Source of the DNA: Achromobacter spanius
GTDB lineage: Bacteria; Pseudomonadota; Gammaproteobacteria; Burkholderiales; Burkholderiaceae_B
Assembly (NCBI RefSeq): GCF_003994415.1
Contig: NZ_CP034689.1
Coordinates: forward strand, 3,534,001-3,598,000
Direction of reading: 5' to 3'
Length of the DNA stretch: 64,000 nucleotides
Positions within the stretch are counted from its first letter, which is position 1. Every line of letters begins with the position of its first letter. Below are positions 33,431-42,595 of the stretch, piece by piece. The notes below the pieces were generated by a model. That model had not been told where the DNA came from. It ran no database searches and saw only the letters and a program-made list of their open reading frames with translations. Position numbers and translations under genes: made by a program.

Positions 33431-35055
33431 CCCCCCTTGGCGCCACGTACCGGCTGCGCAGACATGACGGCATCAATATAGGACTTAGGCTGATCCAGCG
33501 AACGCGCCGCGTCGTCCAGATAGGCCGATACCGGCCCTGCCCCCGCCGCCAGGCCCACACACAACAGCAGCAACACCGCAACCGGACCCGCCTCGATCAC
33601 GCGCAGGCGTGGCGTGCTGCGGTCGTCGCTGGCCCAGAATACGCGGATGCCGGTACGGCTCAACCCGATCAGGCCAGCCAGGCCGGAGACCAGCACGGCG
33701 GCAACCAGAATCCAGGCATCCATGGGTGGCGCGGATTCGGTGGCCGCCGAGACAGCGGCCGACAGCAGCGAAAACTTGGCCACGAAACCCGACAGCGGCG
33801 GCAAGCCGGTGACCAGTAACGCGCAGGAAATGAAAGCCAGCCCCAGGAAAGCCATGGCGGCGGGAATGGCCACGCCAACCACGTCGTCAGACCGGTTCAC
33901 CGACGCCGGATCATCCAGGTCAAAAGCGTCCAGCGTCACGGCCAGCACGTTGGCGCCGAAGCTGCGGGTGCGTTCGATCAATTCGGCCAGCAGGAAGAAC
34001 GCGCCGGTCGTCAGCACCGAGCTGATCAGATAGAACAACGCGGGGCCGGTAAGCGTCACGCCGGGCATGCCCAGCGCCGTCAACAAGGTGCCGGCCGACA
34101 CGATCACGCAGTAGCCAACAATCTTCTCCAACTGCTGCGTGGCCAAGAGCCCGAAGGCGCCGAACAGCAGCGTGGCCAAGCCTGCCGCGAACATCCAGTC
34201 CAGGCTGAAGGCTGCCGGCGCGCCGGTGGGCAGCAGCAGCGAGCCAATGCGCAACAAGCCATAGATGCCCACCTTGGTCATGATGGAAAACATGGCCGCG
34301 ATGGGCGCGCTGGCCGATCCATAGCCCTTGACCAGCCAGAAATTCAGGGGCCAGGCGCCCGCCTTCACCAGGAACGCCACCCCCAGAATGGCCGCGCCGG
34401 CTTCGAACAGCATGCGTTCAGCGCCGGTCAGGTGTCCCGCGCGCAGAGCCAGGTCGGCCATGTTCAGGGTGCCGGTCACGCCGTAGATCAGTGCAATGCT
34501 GATCAACAGCAGGAACGATGCGATCAGGTTGACCGCGATGTACTGCAGGCCCGCGCTGACGCGCGCCACGCCCGAGCCATGCAGCAGCAAGCCGTAGGAC
34601 GCGGCCAGCAGCACTTCAAAAAATACGAACAGGTTGAACAGGTCACCGGTCAGGAACGCGCCGTTCAGGCCCATCAGCAGGAACTGGAACAGCGAATGGA
34701 AGTGCACGCCGGCGCGGTCCCAGCGGGCCAGCGCATAGGTCAGCGTGGCCAGGCCCAGCACGGCGGTCAAGGTCAGCATGACGGCGGCCAAGCGGTCCAC
34801 GACCAGCACAATGCCAAACGGCGCGGGCCAGTCGCCGACCAGATACACGCCCACGCCCTGGGGCCAGACGCCGGGCACGCCGCCACCGGCCACCACCAGC
34901 AAGGCGATGGCGGCAGCCAGTTGGCCCAGCGTGGCGATGACGGAAATGGTGCCGCGTGCATAACGGCTGGTGTCGGCCAGCAGCAGCATCGCCGCGCCCG
35001 CGAACAGCGGCACGATGATGGGCAATACAGGAAGGTGTTGCAGCCAAAAATTCAA
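33427..35055 (-). CDS. mnhD: Monovalent cation/H+ antiporter subunit D (MnhD/PhaD)
   Basis: 542 residues with about 14 membrane helices, homologous to the Nuo antiporter-like subunits. The conserved Lys-bearing helix region (GVAFLVKAGAWPLNFWLVKGYGSASAPIAAMFSIMTKVGIYGLLRIGSL) is present. It is one of the two proton-channel-like subunits. Translation probably starts at a TTG overlapping the mnhC stop. Confidence 0.93.
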   Translation of the reverse strand: MNFWLQHLPVLPIIVPLFAGAAMLLLADTSRYARGTISVIATLGQLAAAIALLVVAGGGVPGVWPQGVGVYLVGDWPAPFGIVLVVDRLAAVMLTLTAVLGLATLTYALARWDRAGVHFHSLFQFLLMGLNGAFLTGDLFNLFVFFEVLLAASYGLLLHGSGVARVSAGLQYIAVNLIASFLLLISIALIYGVTGTLNMADLALRAGHLTGAERMLFEAGAAILGVAFLVKAGAWPLNFWLVKGYGSASAPIAAMFSIMTKVGIYGLLRIGSLLLPTGAPAAFSLDWMFAAGLATLLFGAFGLLATQQLEKIVGYCVIVSAGTLLTALGMPGVTLTGPALFYLISSVLTTGAFFLLAELIERTRSFGANVLAVTLDAFDLDDPASVNRSDDVVGVAIPAAMAFLGLAFISCALLVTGLPPLSGFVAKFSLLSAAVSAATESAPPMDAWILVAAVLVSGLAGLIGLSRTGIRVFWASDDRSTPRLRVIEAGPVAVLLLLCVGLAAGAGPVSAYLDDAARSLDQPKSYIDAVMSAQPVRGAKGG

Positions 35056-35396
35056 GATTGGGACTCCCGTCCATCAACGTGGTCGGTACCCGTCAGCCCG
35101 CGCGAGGCCAGCAGCACCACCAGGAACAACGCGGTAGTGGCGAAGCCGATCACAATGGCCGTCAGCACCAGCGCCTGCGGCAACGGGTCGGCGTACCAGG
35201 ACGGATCGTGCGCCATGTCCGGATCGATCACCGGCGGACGGCCCGACGTCAGCCGGCCCATGCCGAAGATGAAGAGGTTGACCGCGTAGGAAACCAGCGA
35301 CAGGCCCATGATGAATTGGAAGGTGCGGGGCCGCAGCAGCAGCCAGACGCCAGAGCCCGCCAGCACGCCAATCGCGACGGCATAAATCAATTCCAT
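35052..35396 (-). CDS. mnhC: Na+/H+ antiporter subunit C (MnhC/PhaC, NuoK-like)
   Basis: 114 residues, three helices, NuoK-like (GLSLVSYAVNLFIFGMGRL, DPLPQALVLTAIVIGFATTALFLVV). The TGATG overlap couples it to mnhA. Confidence 0.93.
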   Translation of the reverse strand: MELIYAVAIGVLAGSGVWLLLRPRTFQFIMGLSLVSYAVNLFIFGMGRLTSGRPPVIDPDMAHDPSWYADPLPQALVLTAIVIGFATTALFLVVLLASRGLTGTDHVDGRESQS

Positions 35397-38311
35397 CAGG
35401 CTTCCCCTGTTTGTACGGTGGCCGCCTGTATCTCGGCGGCGGCCTTGCGTTGTGCGCGCAGCGATTGGTGAGCCAGCGCCACCAGCACCAGCACGGTGGC
35501 CCCCACGACCAGCATGTACACGCCCAGGTCGAACAGCAGCACGCTGGACAAGTGCACATGGCCGATCAGCGGCAGCGCCACGTCCCAGGCCAACGCCGCC
35601 AGCAGGGGCTTGTAGGCGAGCCATGCGGAGACGGCGGCAATGCCCGCCGCAAGCAGCCCGATGCCGATCCAGTTCTGCGGGTTCAAGCGGCTGCGCGACT
35701 CGACCCAATACACGCCGCCCACCATGTACTGCAGGATGACGGCGGTGGCAAAAATAAGGCCACCCACGAAACCACCGCCCGGCTGGTTGTGGCCGCGCAG
35801 CAGGAAGTACACCGAAATCAGCGCGGCGGTGGGCAGCATCAGGCGCACCAGCACCGTTGGCACCATCATCGAACCGCTGGGCAACAGCGCCTTGATGTCG
35901 GGCGCGGCCGGCACGCCGCCGTCCTGCTCTTGTTGCTGGCGCGGCAGGTCGATGCTTTCAGCGGCGGGACGGAAGCGGCGCAGCAGCGCGTAGACGGTCA
36001 GCGCCACAATGCCCAGCACGGTGATTTCACCAAAGGTATCGAAGCCGCGGAAGTCCACCAGGATGACGTTCACGACGTTGGTGCCGCCACCGTCAGGCAG
36101 CGCGCGGTCGACGAAATAGGATGAAATCGTGTCGCCTTGCGGGCGCATCAACACGGCATAGGCCAACGCCGCCATGCCGGTGCCGGCAGCCGTGGCCATC
36201 AACAGGTCGCGAAAGCGCCGGCCACGGGCCAGCAGCGTCTCTTTGAGTGTTTCTTCGTCGTCCTGTTCGATACGGCGCGGCAACCAGCGCAAGCCCAGCA
36301 GCAACAGCACCACGGTGACGACTTCCACGGACAACTGGGTCAACGCCAGGTCAGGCGCGGAAAACCACACGAATGTCAGGCAGGTGATCAGCCCGGCGCC
36401 GCCAGCCAGCGCCAAGGACGCCAAACGGTGATATTTGGCTTGATAGGCCGCGGCCACCGCGCAAACGCCGCCCACCAGCCACAGCAGGGCAAAGGCCGGG
36501 TCCAGCGGCGTCATGCGGCCCGTGCCCTCCAGCCAGCCGCCGGCACGCAAGGGCAGCCAGGCCACGAACAAGGTGCCCAGCACAATCAGCAGCATCTGCA
36601 CCTGCAGCCGCGACGACGCCACCCAACGCAGCAACCATGCCGCCGCCACGCTGGAGCCGTCCAGCAGGGCTTCAAACGTGCGCCGGCCGTCCAGACGGTA
36701 GATGAAGGGAACGCGGCCCGGGTTGGCGCGCTGGTGGGCGCGCAGAACCAGGTAGAGCAGCACGCCCGCGGTGGTGGCCACCATGCTCATCACCAAGGGC
36801 AGGTTCACGCCATGCCAGACGGCCAGGCTGTATTCGGGCATGTTGTCGCCCAGGATGCTTTGCGCGGCGGTCGCCAGGAAGGGGCCGACCGTCAGGCCGG
36901 GCGCGACACCCACCAGCAGGCACATCAACACCAGCAAGGCGCTGGGGAACAACATCCAGCGCGGCGGCTCATGTGGCGCGCGCGGCAGGTCGGTGGCCGG
37001 CGGACCGAAGAACACCTGCAGGATGAAACGCAAGGAATACGCCACGCTGAACGCGCCGGCTATCGTCGCCAACAGCGGCAAGCCAATCTGCGTATAGCGG
37101 TCGCCGCTGACGAAGGTGGTCTCGGCGAAGAACATTTCCTTGGACAAAAATCCGTTCAACAGCGGCACGCCCGCCATTGACGCCGCCGCCACCATGGCCA
37201 GCGTGGCGGTGATCGGCATGGCTTTATATAGCCCGGACAAGCGGCTCAGGTCGCGGGTGCCGGTTTCGTGGTCGACCACCCCCGCCGCCATGAACAACGA
37301 GGCCTTGAATGTGGCGTGGTTGATCATGTGGAAGATGGCCGCCACCAGGGCCAGTTCGCTGTTCAGGCCCAGCAGCAGCGTGATCAGGCCCAGATGGCTG
37401 ATGGTGGAATACGCCAGCACGCCTTTCATGTCCTGCTGGAAGATGGCGGCATAGGCGCCCAGCACCAGCGTGATCAGCCCTGCCCCACCGATCACCCAGA
37501 ACCATTGGTCCGTGCCCGCCAGCACCGGCCAAAATCGCGCTAGCAGGAACACGCCGGCCTTCACCATGGTGGCCGAATGCAGGTAGGCGGACACCGGTGT
37601 GGGCGCGGCCATCGCGTTGGGTAGCCAGAAATGAAACGGAAACTGGGCGCTCTTGGTCAGCGCGCCCAGCGCCACCAGGATCAATACGGCGGGATACCAG
37701 GGGTCGGCACGCACCAAGTCGCCGGCCGCCAGCACGCGGTCCATGTCGTAACTGCCCACGATGTGGCCCAGAATGAGCACGCCGGCCAACAGGCAGAGTC
37801 CGCCCGCGCCAGTCACCGTCAGCGCCATGCGCGCGCCGCGGCGGGCATCCAGACGGTGATGCCAATAGGCAATCAGCATGAACGACGCCAAGCTGGTCAT
37901 TTCCCAGAACATGACCAGTTGGATCAGGTTGCCCGACAGCACCACGCCCAGCATGGCGGCCATGAAGGCCAGGAAAAACGAAAAGAAACGTGGGACCGGG
38001 TCTTCGGGCGACATGTAGTAGCGGGCGTACAGCACCACTAGCGCGCCCATGCCGGACACAATCAGCGCGAACAGCCAGGCGTAGCCGTCCATTCGCAGGG
38101 TGAATTGCAGGCCCAGGGCGGGCGCCCAGGGCATATCGGCCCGGATCACGCCGCCGTTGGCGACTTCCGGGTACAGGCTGGCGATCAGAACCACACAGAC
38201 CAGGGCGATGATGCCTGCCAACCACGCCTCGGCATTGCGAGCGTTGGAAGGCAGCAGCGCGGCGCACAGGCTGCCGGCAAACGGCAGAGCGAGGATCAGG
38301 ATCAGCGACAT
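35396..38311 (-). CDS. mnhA: Monovalent cation/H+ antiporter subunit A fused to B (MnhA/PhaAB)
   Basis: 971 residues. The N-terminal two-thirds is the NuoL-like MnhA channel (FWEMTSLASFMLIAYWHH, GALTKSAQFPFHFWLPNAMAAPTPVSAYLHSATMVKAG). The C-terminal part adds the MnhB domain (MMVPTVLVRLMLPTAALISVYFLLRGHNQPGGGFVGGL). The fused A-B form is what alpha- and beta-proteobacterial PhaA/B-type systems show. With C-G it exchanges cytoplasmic Na+ or K+ for protons and supports pH and salt tolerance. First gene of the operon; its promoter lies in the 556-bp gap upstream. Confidence 0.93.
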   Translation of the reverse strand: MSLILILALPFAGSLCAALLPSNARNAEAWLAGIIALVCVVLIASLYPEVANGGVIRADMPWAPALGLQFTLRMDGYAWLFALIVSGMGALVVLYARYYMSPEDPVPRFFSFFLAFMAAMLGVVLSGNLIQLVMFWEMTSLASFMLIAYWHHRLDARRGARMALTVTGAGGLCLLAGVLILGHIVGSYDMDRVLAAGDLVRADPWYPAVLILVALGALTKSAQFPFHFWLPNAMAAPTPVSAYLHSATMVKAGVFLLARFWPVLAGTDQWFWVIGGAGLITLVLGAYAAIFQQDMKGVLAYSTISHLGLITLLLGLNSELALVAAIFHMINHATFKASLFMAAGVVDHETGTRDLSRLSGLYKAMPITATLAMVAAASMAGVPLLNGFLSKEMFFAETTFVSGDRYTQIGLPLLATIAGAFSVAYSLRFILQVFFGPPATDLPRAPHEPPRWMLFPSALLVLMCLLVGVAPGLTVGPFLATAAQSILGDNMPEYSLAVWHGVNLPLVMSMVATTAGVLLYLVLRAHQRANPGRVPFIYRLDGRRTFEALLDGSSVAAAWLLRWVASSRLQVQMLLIVLGTLFVAWLPLRAGGWLEGTGRMTPLDPAFALLWLVGGVCAVAAAYQAKYHRLASLALAGGAGLITCLTFVWFSAPDLALTQLSVEVVTVVLLLLGLRWLPRRIEQDDEETLKETLLARGRRFRDLLMATAAGTGMAALAYAVLMRPQGDTISSYFVDRALPDGGGTNVVNVILVDFRGFDTFGEITVLGIVALTVYALLRRFRPAAESIDLPRQQQEQDGGVPAAPDIKALLPSGSMMVPTVLVRLMLPTAALISVYFLLRGHNQPGGGFVGGLIFATAVILQYMVGGVYWVESRSRLNPQNWIGIGLLAAGIAAVSAWLAYKPLLAALAWDVALPLIGHVHLSSVLLFDLGVYMLVVGATVLVLVALAHQSLRAQRKAAAEIQAATVQTGEA

Positions 38312-38867
38312 GGCGTTCCGAGAATGTCCGGGCCCCCTCCCGCCAGCACATGGCAGCGAAAGACGAAACAGACCGGGGATTGAATGACGGACGGAACCCT
38401 GGCCCGGTGCGTCGCTGCACTACACGTTGCCCCGCGGGGACGTAACTACCGCCCCATTGAACGCCGCAGATTGAAACAAACGCAATAGCTGTCTTGCAAG
38501 ACCGGCCAAGAATCTCATCCGAAAAATATCAGATTCTTGTAAGTTATGCAGCAATTTATGCACGTAACCGGCTAATGACGGCAAGATGACTGCGCAATGA
38601 TTGCGCATTGAAAGGCGATCCCAACGTATTCATGTTGTTGTCAGACATGACTTTTTTGGTTATCTGACGTCAATTTCGTACAACACCCAGCCACCCGAAA
38701 AATATATGCCTGACTAGCGAGGAGAAATCCTGAGTTGACCGTAGGGGGATTCCTGTGTGGAATTGCGCCCACGAAGCCGTGACCAAGCTCGTACCCCGGC
38801 AAGGCACGCTTTACCGACGCCGGCCCAAGAAGCCGGCCGGCTCGGAACAACTATATGGAGAAGACTC
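38312..38867. other. Divergent intergenic region of 556 bp
   Basis: It separates mnhA from the Bug-family gene and is AT-richer in its middle (38430-38700). It holds a perfect 8+1+8 palindrome at 38591-38607 and presumably the promoters of both units. No credible gene was found; short frames here lack ribosome sites and conserved character. Confidence 0.6.
38591..38607. promoter_or_regulatory. Palindrome TGCGCAATGATTGCGCA, candidate operator
   Basis: A perfect 8-bp inverted repeat around one central base, in the divergent region between mnhA and the Bug gene. The half-site length and symmetry suit a dimeric repressor or activator. No regulator gene is adjacent. Confidence 0.4.
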
Positions 38868-39854
38868 TTGACCGTGCTGTCACATGCCAAGGCCATTCTG
38901 GCCGCCGCCATCGCAGGCGTCTGCTTTAGTTCCGCGGCGCAGGCCGCCGACCCCTACCCGAACAAACCCATCCGCCTGATTGTTCCTTTTGCCGCCGGCG
39001 GCACCACCGACATCGTGGCCCGCATCGTGTCCGATGGCCTGGGCCGCGAGCTCGGGCAAGCCGTGGTGGTGGAAAACCGGGGCGGCGGCGGCGGGTCCAT
39101 CGGCGCCGACGCGGTGGTGCGTTCCACCCCCGACGGTTACACGTTGGGCGTGGCCACCGTCAGCACCATGGCCACCAACCCGGCGACCAACCCCAAGAAC
39201 CCCTACAACCCGCTCAAGGACTTCGCGCCCATCACCAACCTGGTGAACGTGCCGAACGTGTTGACGGTGAACCCGTCGGTGCCGGCCAAGAACCTGGCGG
39301 AATTCATCGCCTTGCTGAAGGCAAACCCGGGCAAGTACGCCTATGCCTCGTCCGGCGCGGGCGGCATCGGCCACCTGGACGGCGAGCTTTTCAAGTCCCT
39401 GACCCAGACCGATATGGTGCACGTGCCGTATCGCGGCTCGGGCCCGGCTTTGAATGATGTGATCGCGGGTCAGGTGAACGCGCAGTTCGACAACCTGCCG
39501 TCGTCCATGCCGCATATTCAAGCTGGCAAGCTGCGCGCCCTGGCCGTGGCCGCCCCCAAGCGCCTGCCCAGCCTGCCGGATGTACCGACGTTCACGGAAG
39601 CGGGCTTGCCGGAAATGGACAACATGGCCTGGTACGGGCTGGTGGCGCCGGCCGGCACCCCGCAAGCCGTGATCGATCGCGTGCATGATGCGGCCGTCAA
39701 GGCGCTGAAAGACCCCAAGACGGTGCAGCGCCTGGCCGACGGCGGCTCGCTGGTGGACGGCAACACGCCCGCTCAGTACGCCGAACAGATCAAGCGCGAA
39801 CTGGAGCTGCGCCAGCGCATTGCCAAGGAACGCAACATCGTGTCGACGAACTGA
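38868..39854 (+). CDS. Bug-family (tripartite tricarboxylate transporter) substrate-binding protein
   Basis: 328 residues, probably starting at TTG 38868 with GGAG 7 nt upstream. The signal peptide ends AAQAAD. The Bug signatures are present: YPNKPIRLIVPFAAGGTTDIVAR, VVVENRGGGGGSIGADAVVRS, YASSGAGGIGHLDGELF, HVPYRGSGPALNDVIAGQV. Bug proteins capture carboxylates such as tricarboxylates or nicotinate-like compounds, and are greatly expanded in Bordetella and Achromobacter. No TctA/TctB membrane genes are adjacent, which is common for this family. Confidence 0.92.
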   Translation: MTVLSHAKAILAAAIAGVCFSSAAQAADPYPNKPIRLIVPFAAGGTTDIVARIVSDGLGRELGQAVVVENRGGGGGSIGADAVVRSTPDGYTLGVATVSTMATNPATNPKNPYNPLKDFAPITNLVNVPNVLTVNPSVPAKNLAEFIALLKANPGKYAYASSGAGGIGHLDGELFKSLTQTDMVHVPYRGSGPALNDVIAGQVNAQFDNLPSSMPHIQAGKLRALAVAAPKRLPSLPDVPTFTEAGLPEMDNMAWYGLVAPAGTPQAVIDRVHDAAVKALKDPKTVQRLADGGSLVDGNTPAQYAEQIKRELELRQRIAKERNIVSTN

Positions 39855-40261
39855 TCGCGTCAACGCGCGCGGCTGTCCCCGAACCGGGGACAGCTTGCCG
39901 ACTTGACTAGCGATGCCCGGGTGTTAGCATCTGCCCCCGTGCAATCCCATTTTTCTCCCCTCCTCCCCGCTGCTTGCGTTCTCTGCGCCCTGCGCTCGAC
40001 CTTGTTGAGCTCGCAGGAAGTCGCCGCGCGTTGCGCTTACGCGCGCTCCAAGCCCGGCTGATCGCCCGGCTTTCCCACCTTCCCAATTCCTGATTCCGGC
40101 CTGCTGCCGGCGGGCTGAGCACATCCCGTGCTTGCCCGCCGCGCCTGGCCGGCGAACGCCCTGCCGCGTGGCTGGGTGCGTCCGTCAATACTCCTTTTGA
40201 ATCTTTGTCGCTTGCCCGATGGCCGGCGGCCCGGCCACGCATTGATCTTCATTCCAGCGCC
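39855..40261. other. Intergenic region of 407 bp
   Basis: It contains the hairpin at 39872-39894 directly after the Bug gene. The remainder is GC-rich leader sequence before the hexapeptide-repeat gene. I see no other gene or RNA. Confidence 0.5.
39872..39894 (+). terminator. Hairpin after the Bug gene
   Basis: A 10-bp stem (GCTGTCCCCG pairing with CGGGGACAGC) with a 3-nt loop, 17 bp after the stop. It lacks a proper T-run, so it may be a weak or factor-assisted terminator. Confidence 0.5.
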
Positions 40262-41275
40262 ATGCAACTTACCAAGAAATTCGTCAAAGCCAAGAACCCC
40301 TGCGCGGGCGGCTACAAATGGTTCATTCGCGATCACAACGGTCAGGGGGACTACCAAGCCGTGCTTGATGCCCTGGTCGCCGACGGTCGCGTCGGCGACG
40401 CCAACTGGCTGCTGGATCAGTTTGGCCCGACCGACGCGGTGCTCAGGCTGGACTCGCTTGACGCCCACGCCATCGTCTTCGCGGGCACGCTGGAAATTCG
40501 CATGGGCATCAATGTGGACACGGTGGTGCGCGCCGGGCGCAGCATCATCACGGGCGGCGGCATCCGCGCCGGAGAAACCATCATGGCGGGCGAAAACATC
40601 ACGGCCGCCGCCAACATCGCAAGCGGCGGCGAGATCCACGCGGGCGGCGACATCAGCGCGGACTGGGGCATCGAATCCGCCTCGCGCGTGGAGTGCCGCG
40701 GCAACGTGCGCGCCAAGTGGGACATCTGCGCGGGCCAGGACCTCGCCGTCACCGGCCACTTGCATGCAGGCCAGGACGTGCAGGCGCAAGGCGCCATCCA
40801 ATGCGGCCAAGGCATCAAGGCGGGCGGCGATGTGCGCGCCGACCATGCCATCAGCGCGGCCTCCGGCATTCAGGCGGGTGGCGCGATTCAATGCGGCGAC
40901 CACCTGGCTTCGGGCTGGGGCATGATCGCCGGGGGCGACATCCGCGCCGACGGCTCGATTCGCGCCGGGGAAGGCCTGAAAGCGGACGGCGTGATCCAGG
41001 CCGGCGACGGCCATGGTGTGTACGCCGGCCTGAGTGTCAGGTTGGACGCGTGGTCCGTTTGCGCCCGCGTCGTTGCGCGATCGCGGCCTGCCCAGTTGGT
41101 CAGCGGGCACTGGGCTGGCCCCAGCACCGTGGCCGACGGCGACGTTGATGCTGACGGCGACGTTGATGCTGACGGCAACGTAGACGCAGACAGCAACGAC
41201 ATTGCAGGCAGCACTGCCAAAGCGGGCAGCGCCCGCCAGGCTAGGACCCAGCCGGTCAGCCCTGCCTTGGCGTAA
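40262..41275 (+). CDS. Hexapeptide-repeat (beta-solenoid) protein with an Asp-rich tail
   Basis: 337 residues from ATG 40262 (MQLTKKFVKAKNPCAGGYKWF). After a ~75-residue N-terminal region, residues of about 100-260 fall into some 25 six-residue turns of the form (I/V/L)-x-A-G-x-x, such as IRAGET IMAGEN and ISADWG. This is the pattern of a left-handed beta-helix or bactofilin-like solenoid. The C terminus has GDVDADGDVDADGNVDADSN, a Ca2+-loop-like Asp repeat. There is no signal peptide. I do not know the function; a cytoplasmic scaffold or acyltransferase-like fold without catalytic parts is possible. Its end overlaps the convergent DMT gene by 20 bp. Confidence 0.75.
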   Translation: MQLTKKFVKAKNPCAGGYKWFIRDHNGQGDYQAVLDALVADGRVGDANWLLDQFGPTDAVLRLDSLDAHAIVFAGTLEIRMGINVDTVVRAGRSIITGGGIRAGETIMAGENITAAANIASGGEIHAGGDISADWGIESASRVECRGNVRAKWDICAGQDLAVTGHLHAGQDVQAQGAIQCGQGIKAGGDVRADHAISAASGIQAGGAIQCGDHLASGWGMIAGGDIRADGSIRAGEGLKADGVIQAGDGHGVYAGLSVRLDAWSVCARVVARSRPAQLVSGHWAGPSTVADGDVDADGDVDADGNVDADSNDIAGSTAKAGSARQARTQPVSPALA

Positions 41276-42137
41276 CCGCGGGGGCTTGATGCCGCAGCAC
41301 CAGCATCAAGCCCAGCAAAATCGCCCCCATGCCGGCCAGGCTTAGCGCGGACAGGCGGTTGCCCAGCACCAGATAATCCAGGGCTGCGGTGCCAGCCGGC
41401 ACCAGATAGAACAGGCTGGTGACGTTGACCAGGTTGCCGGCCTGGATCATGCGGTAGAACAGCAGCGTGGCGCCGATGGAAATCACCAGCCCCATCCAGA
41501 CCAAGGGCAGTATCAGGCCGATGTTCCATTGCGCTGCGATTGGCTGGAACGGCGCCAACAGCAGGCACAGCGCCAGGCTTACCGCGTACTGCAAGGGCAT
41601 GACATCCAACGGCGCCTGCGTGACGCGCTTTTGCAGAATAGCGCCCGCCGTCATGCTGGCCAGCGCCGCAAACGCGAAGGCCATGCCGGCTACTGAGAAG
41701 CGCGCCATGCCGATGCTTTGATACATCACCATGACCAGACCCGCCAATGCCAGCAACAGCCCGGCAATACGGGCGGGGTCATAGCGCCGTTCCATTAAAG
41801 CCAAGGTCAGGATGGGCTGCGCTCCCAGCAAGGTGGCCAACACGCCCGGCGTAATGCCGTGGTCCAGGGCAAGCAGGTAGCAGATGGAATAGACGCCGAT
41901 CAGCAACAGGCCGGCTGCCGCGACCATCACGCGCGTGCCCGGCGCGGGCAGCCAGCGTTTGCGGTGGATGCAAATCAGCAAGAGCACCGACAACGCCAGG
42001 AGGAAACGCAGCAGCAGAAAGCCAAAGGCCGACGCTTGCGACAGCCCCCATTTGGCGAAGATTGCGCCGGCGCTCCACAGCAGCACGAACAAGGTTGTAG
42101 ACCCGTAAGCGGCCCACGAGATGCGATTCGAAAACAT
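41256..42137 (-). CDS. DMT-superfamily (EamA) transporter
   Basis: 293 residues with ten hydrophobic helices in two EamA repeats (LFVLLWSAGAIFAKWGLSQ..., and the second beginning near MAFAFAALASMTAGAIL). The family exports amino acids or metabolites; the substrate is unknown. It stands alone. The 3' end overlaps that of the hexapeptide-repeat gene tail-to-tail. Confidence 0.9.
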   Translation of the reverse strand: MFSNRISWAAYGSTTLFVLLWSAGAIFAKWGLSQASAFGFLLLRFLLALSVLLLICIHRKRWLPAPGTRVMVAAAGLLLIGVYSICYLLALDHGITPGVLATLLGAQPILTLALMERRYDPARIAGLLLALAGLVMVMYQSIGMARFSVAGMAFAFAALASMTAGAILQKRVTQAPLDVMPLQYAVSLALCLLLAPFQPIAAQWNIGLILPLVWMGLVISIGATLLFYRMIQAGNLVNVTSLFYLVPAGTAALDYLVLGNRLSALSLAGMGAILLGLMLVLRHQAPAVTPRQG

Positions 42138-42595
42138 GAGATTTCACCTGTCAGGGTAAGCACAGGCTCCAGACCGATAGCCGATAGTCGACAGCCGACG
42201 GCCGCTCGCGGAATCAGCCGCGACAAGCGCATACGCAACTTGGCGCACGCCTGTCGCGCGTCAAGGGACTATCTATGAACGGGAGTTGGAGCCGGGAATG
42301 GTGGGTCGGCGATCAGCCGATCACGACCACGGCGGGCGGATTCGCGCCACGGACCCCGCCGACGGGCGGCGAGACGGGCGGCGACATCACCGCAGAGAAG
42401 ACAGGAGAAACGACGGGAGATATGGCGGAACAAATGCCAGCGGAAAACGCAGGGTGAAGCGCGCTGCCCGTCATTTGCGCCCAAGCCAGGCGCACGCCAC
42501 GCGCGGCCGGGGCGGCGGCAATGGCAAAGCTGGAGAGGGGCATGAAATCGAGCATCCGCAAAGACTACCGACCGCCCCTTTTCCCGTCAAGAACC
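42138..42595. other. Intergenic region of 458 bp with uncertain small frames
   Basis: A 60-codon frame at 42275-42457 (+, MNGSWSREWW...) has AAGGGA 6 nt before its ATG, and an 82-codon hydrophobic, Pro-rich frame lies opposite (42313-42561, -). Both run through a repetitive GACGGGCGGCGA-type stretch and neither resembles a known protein. I do not call either as a gene. Confidence 0.4.

Noticed and set aside
38880..39863. Long minus-strand frame opposite the Bug gene
   Set aside because: High-GC antisense shadow rich in His, Arg and Gly. The plus strand has clear Bug motifs and a signal peptide.
42275..42457. Possible 60-codon gene with a fair ribosome site
   Set aside because: Low-complexity, repeat-derived sequence with no recognisable character; evidence too weak to call.
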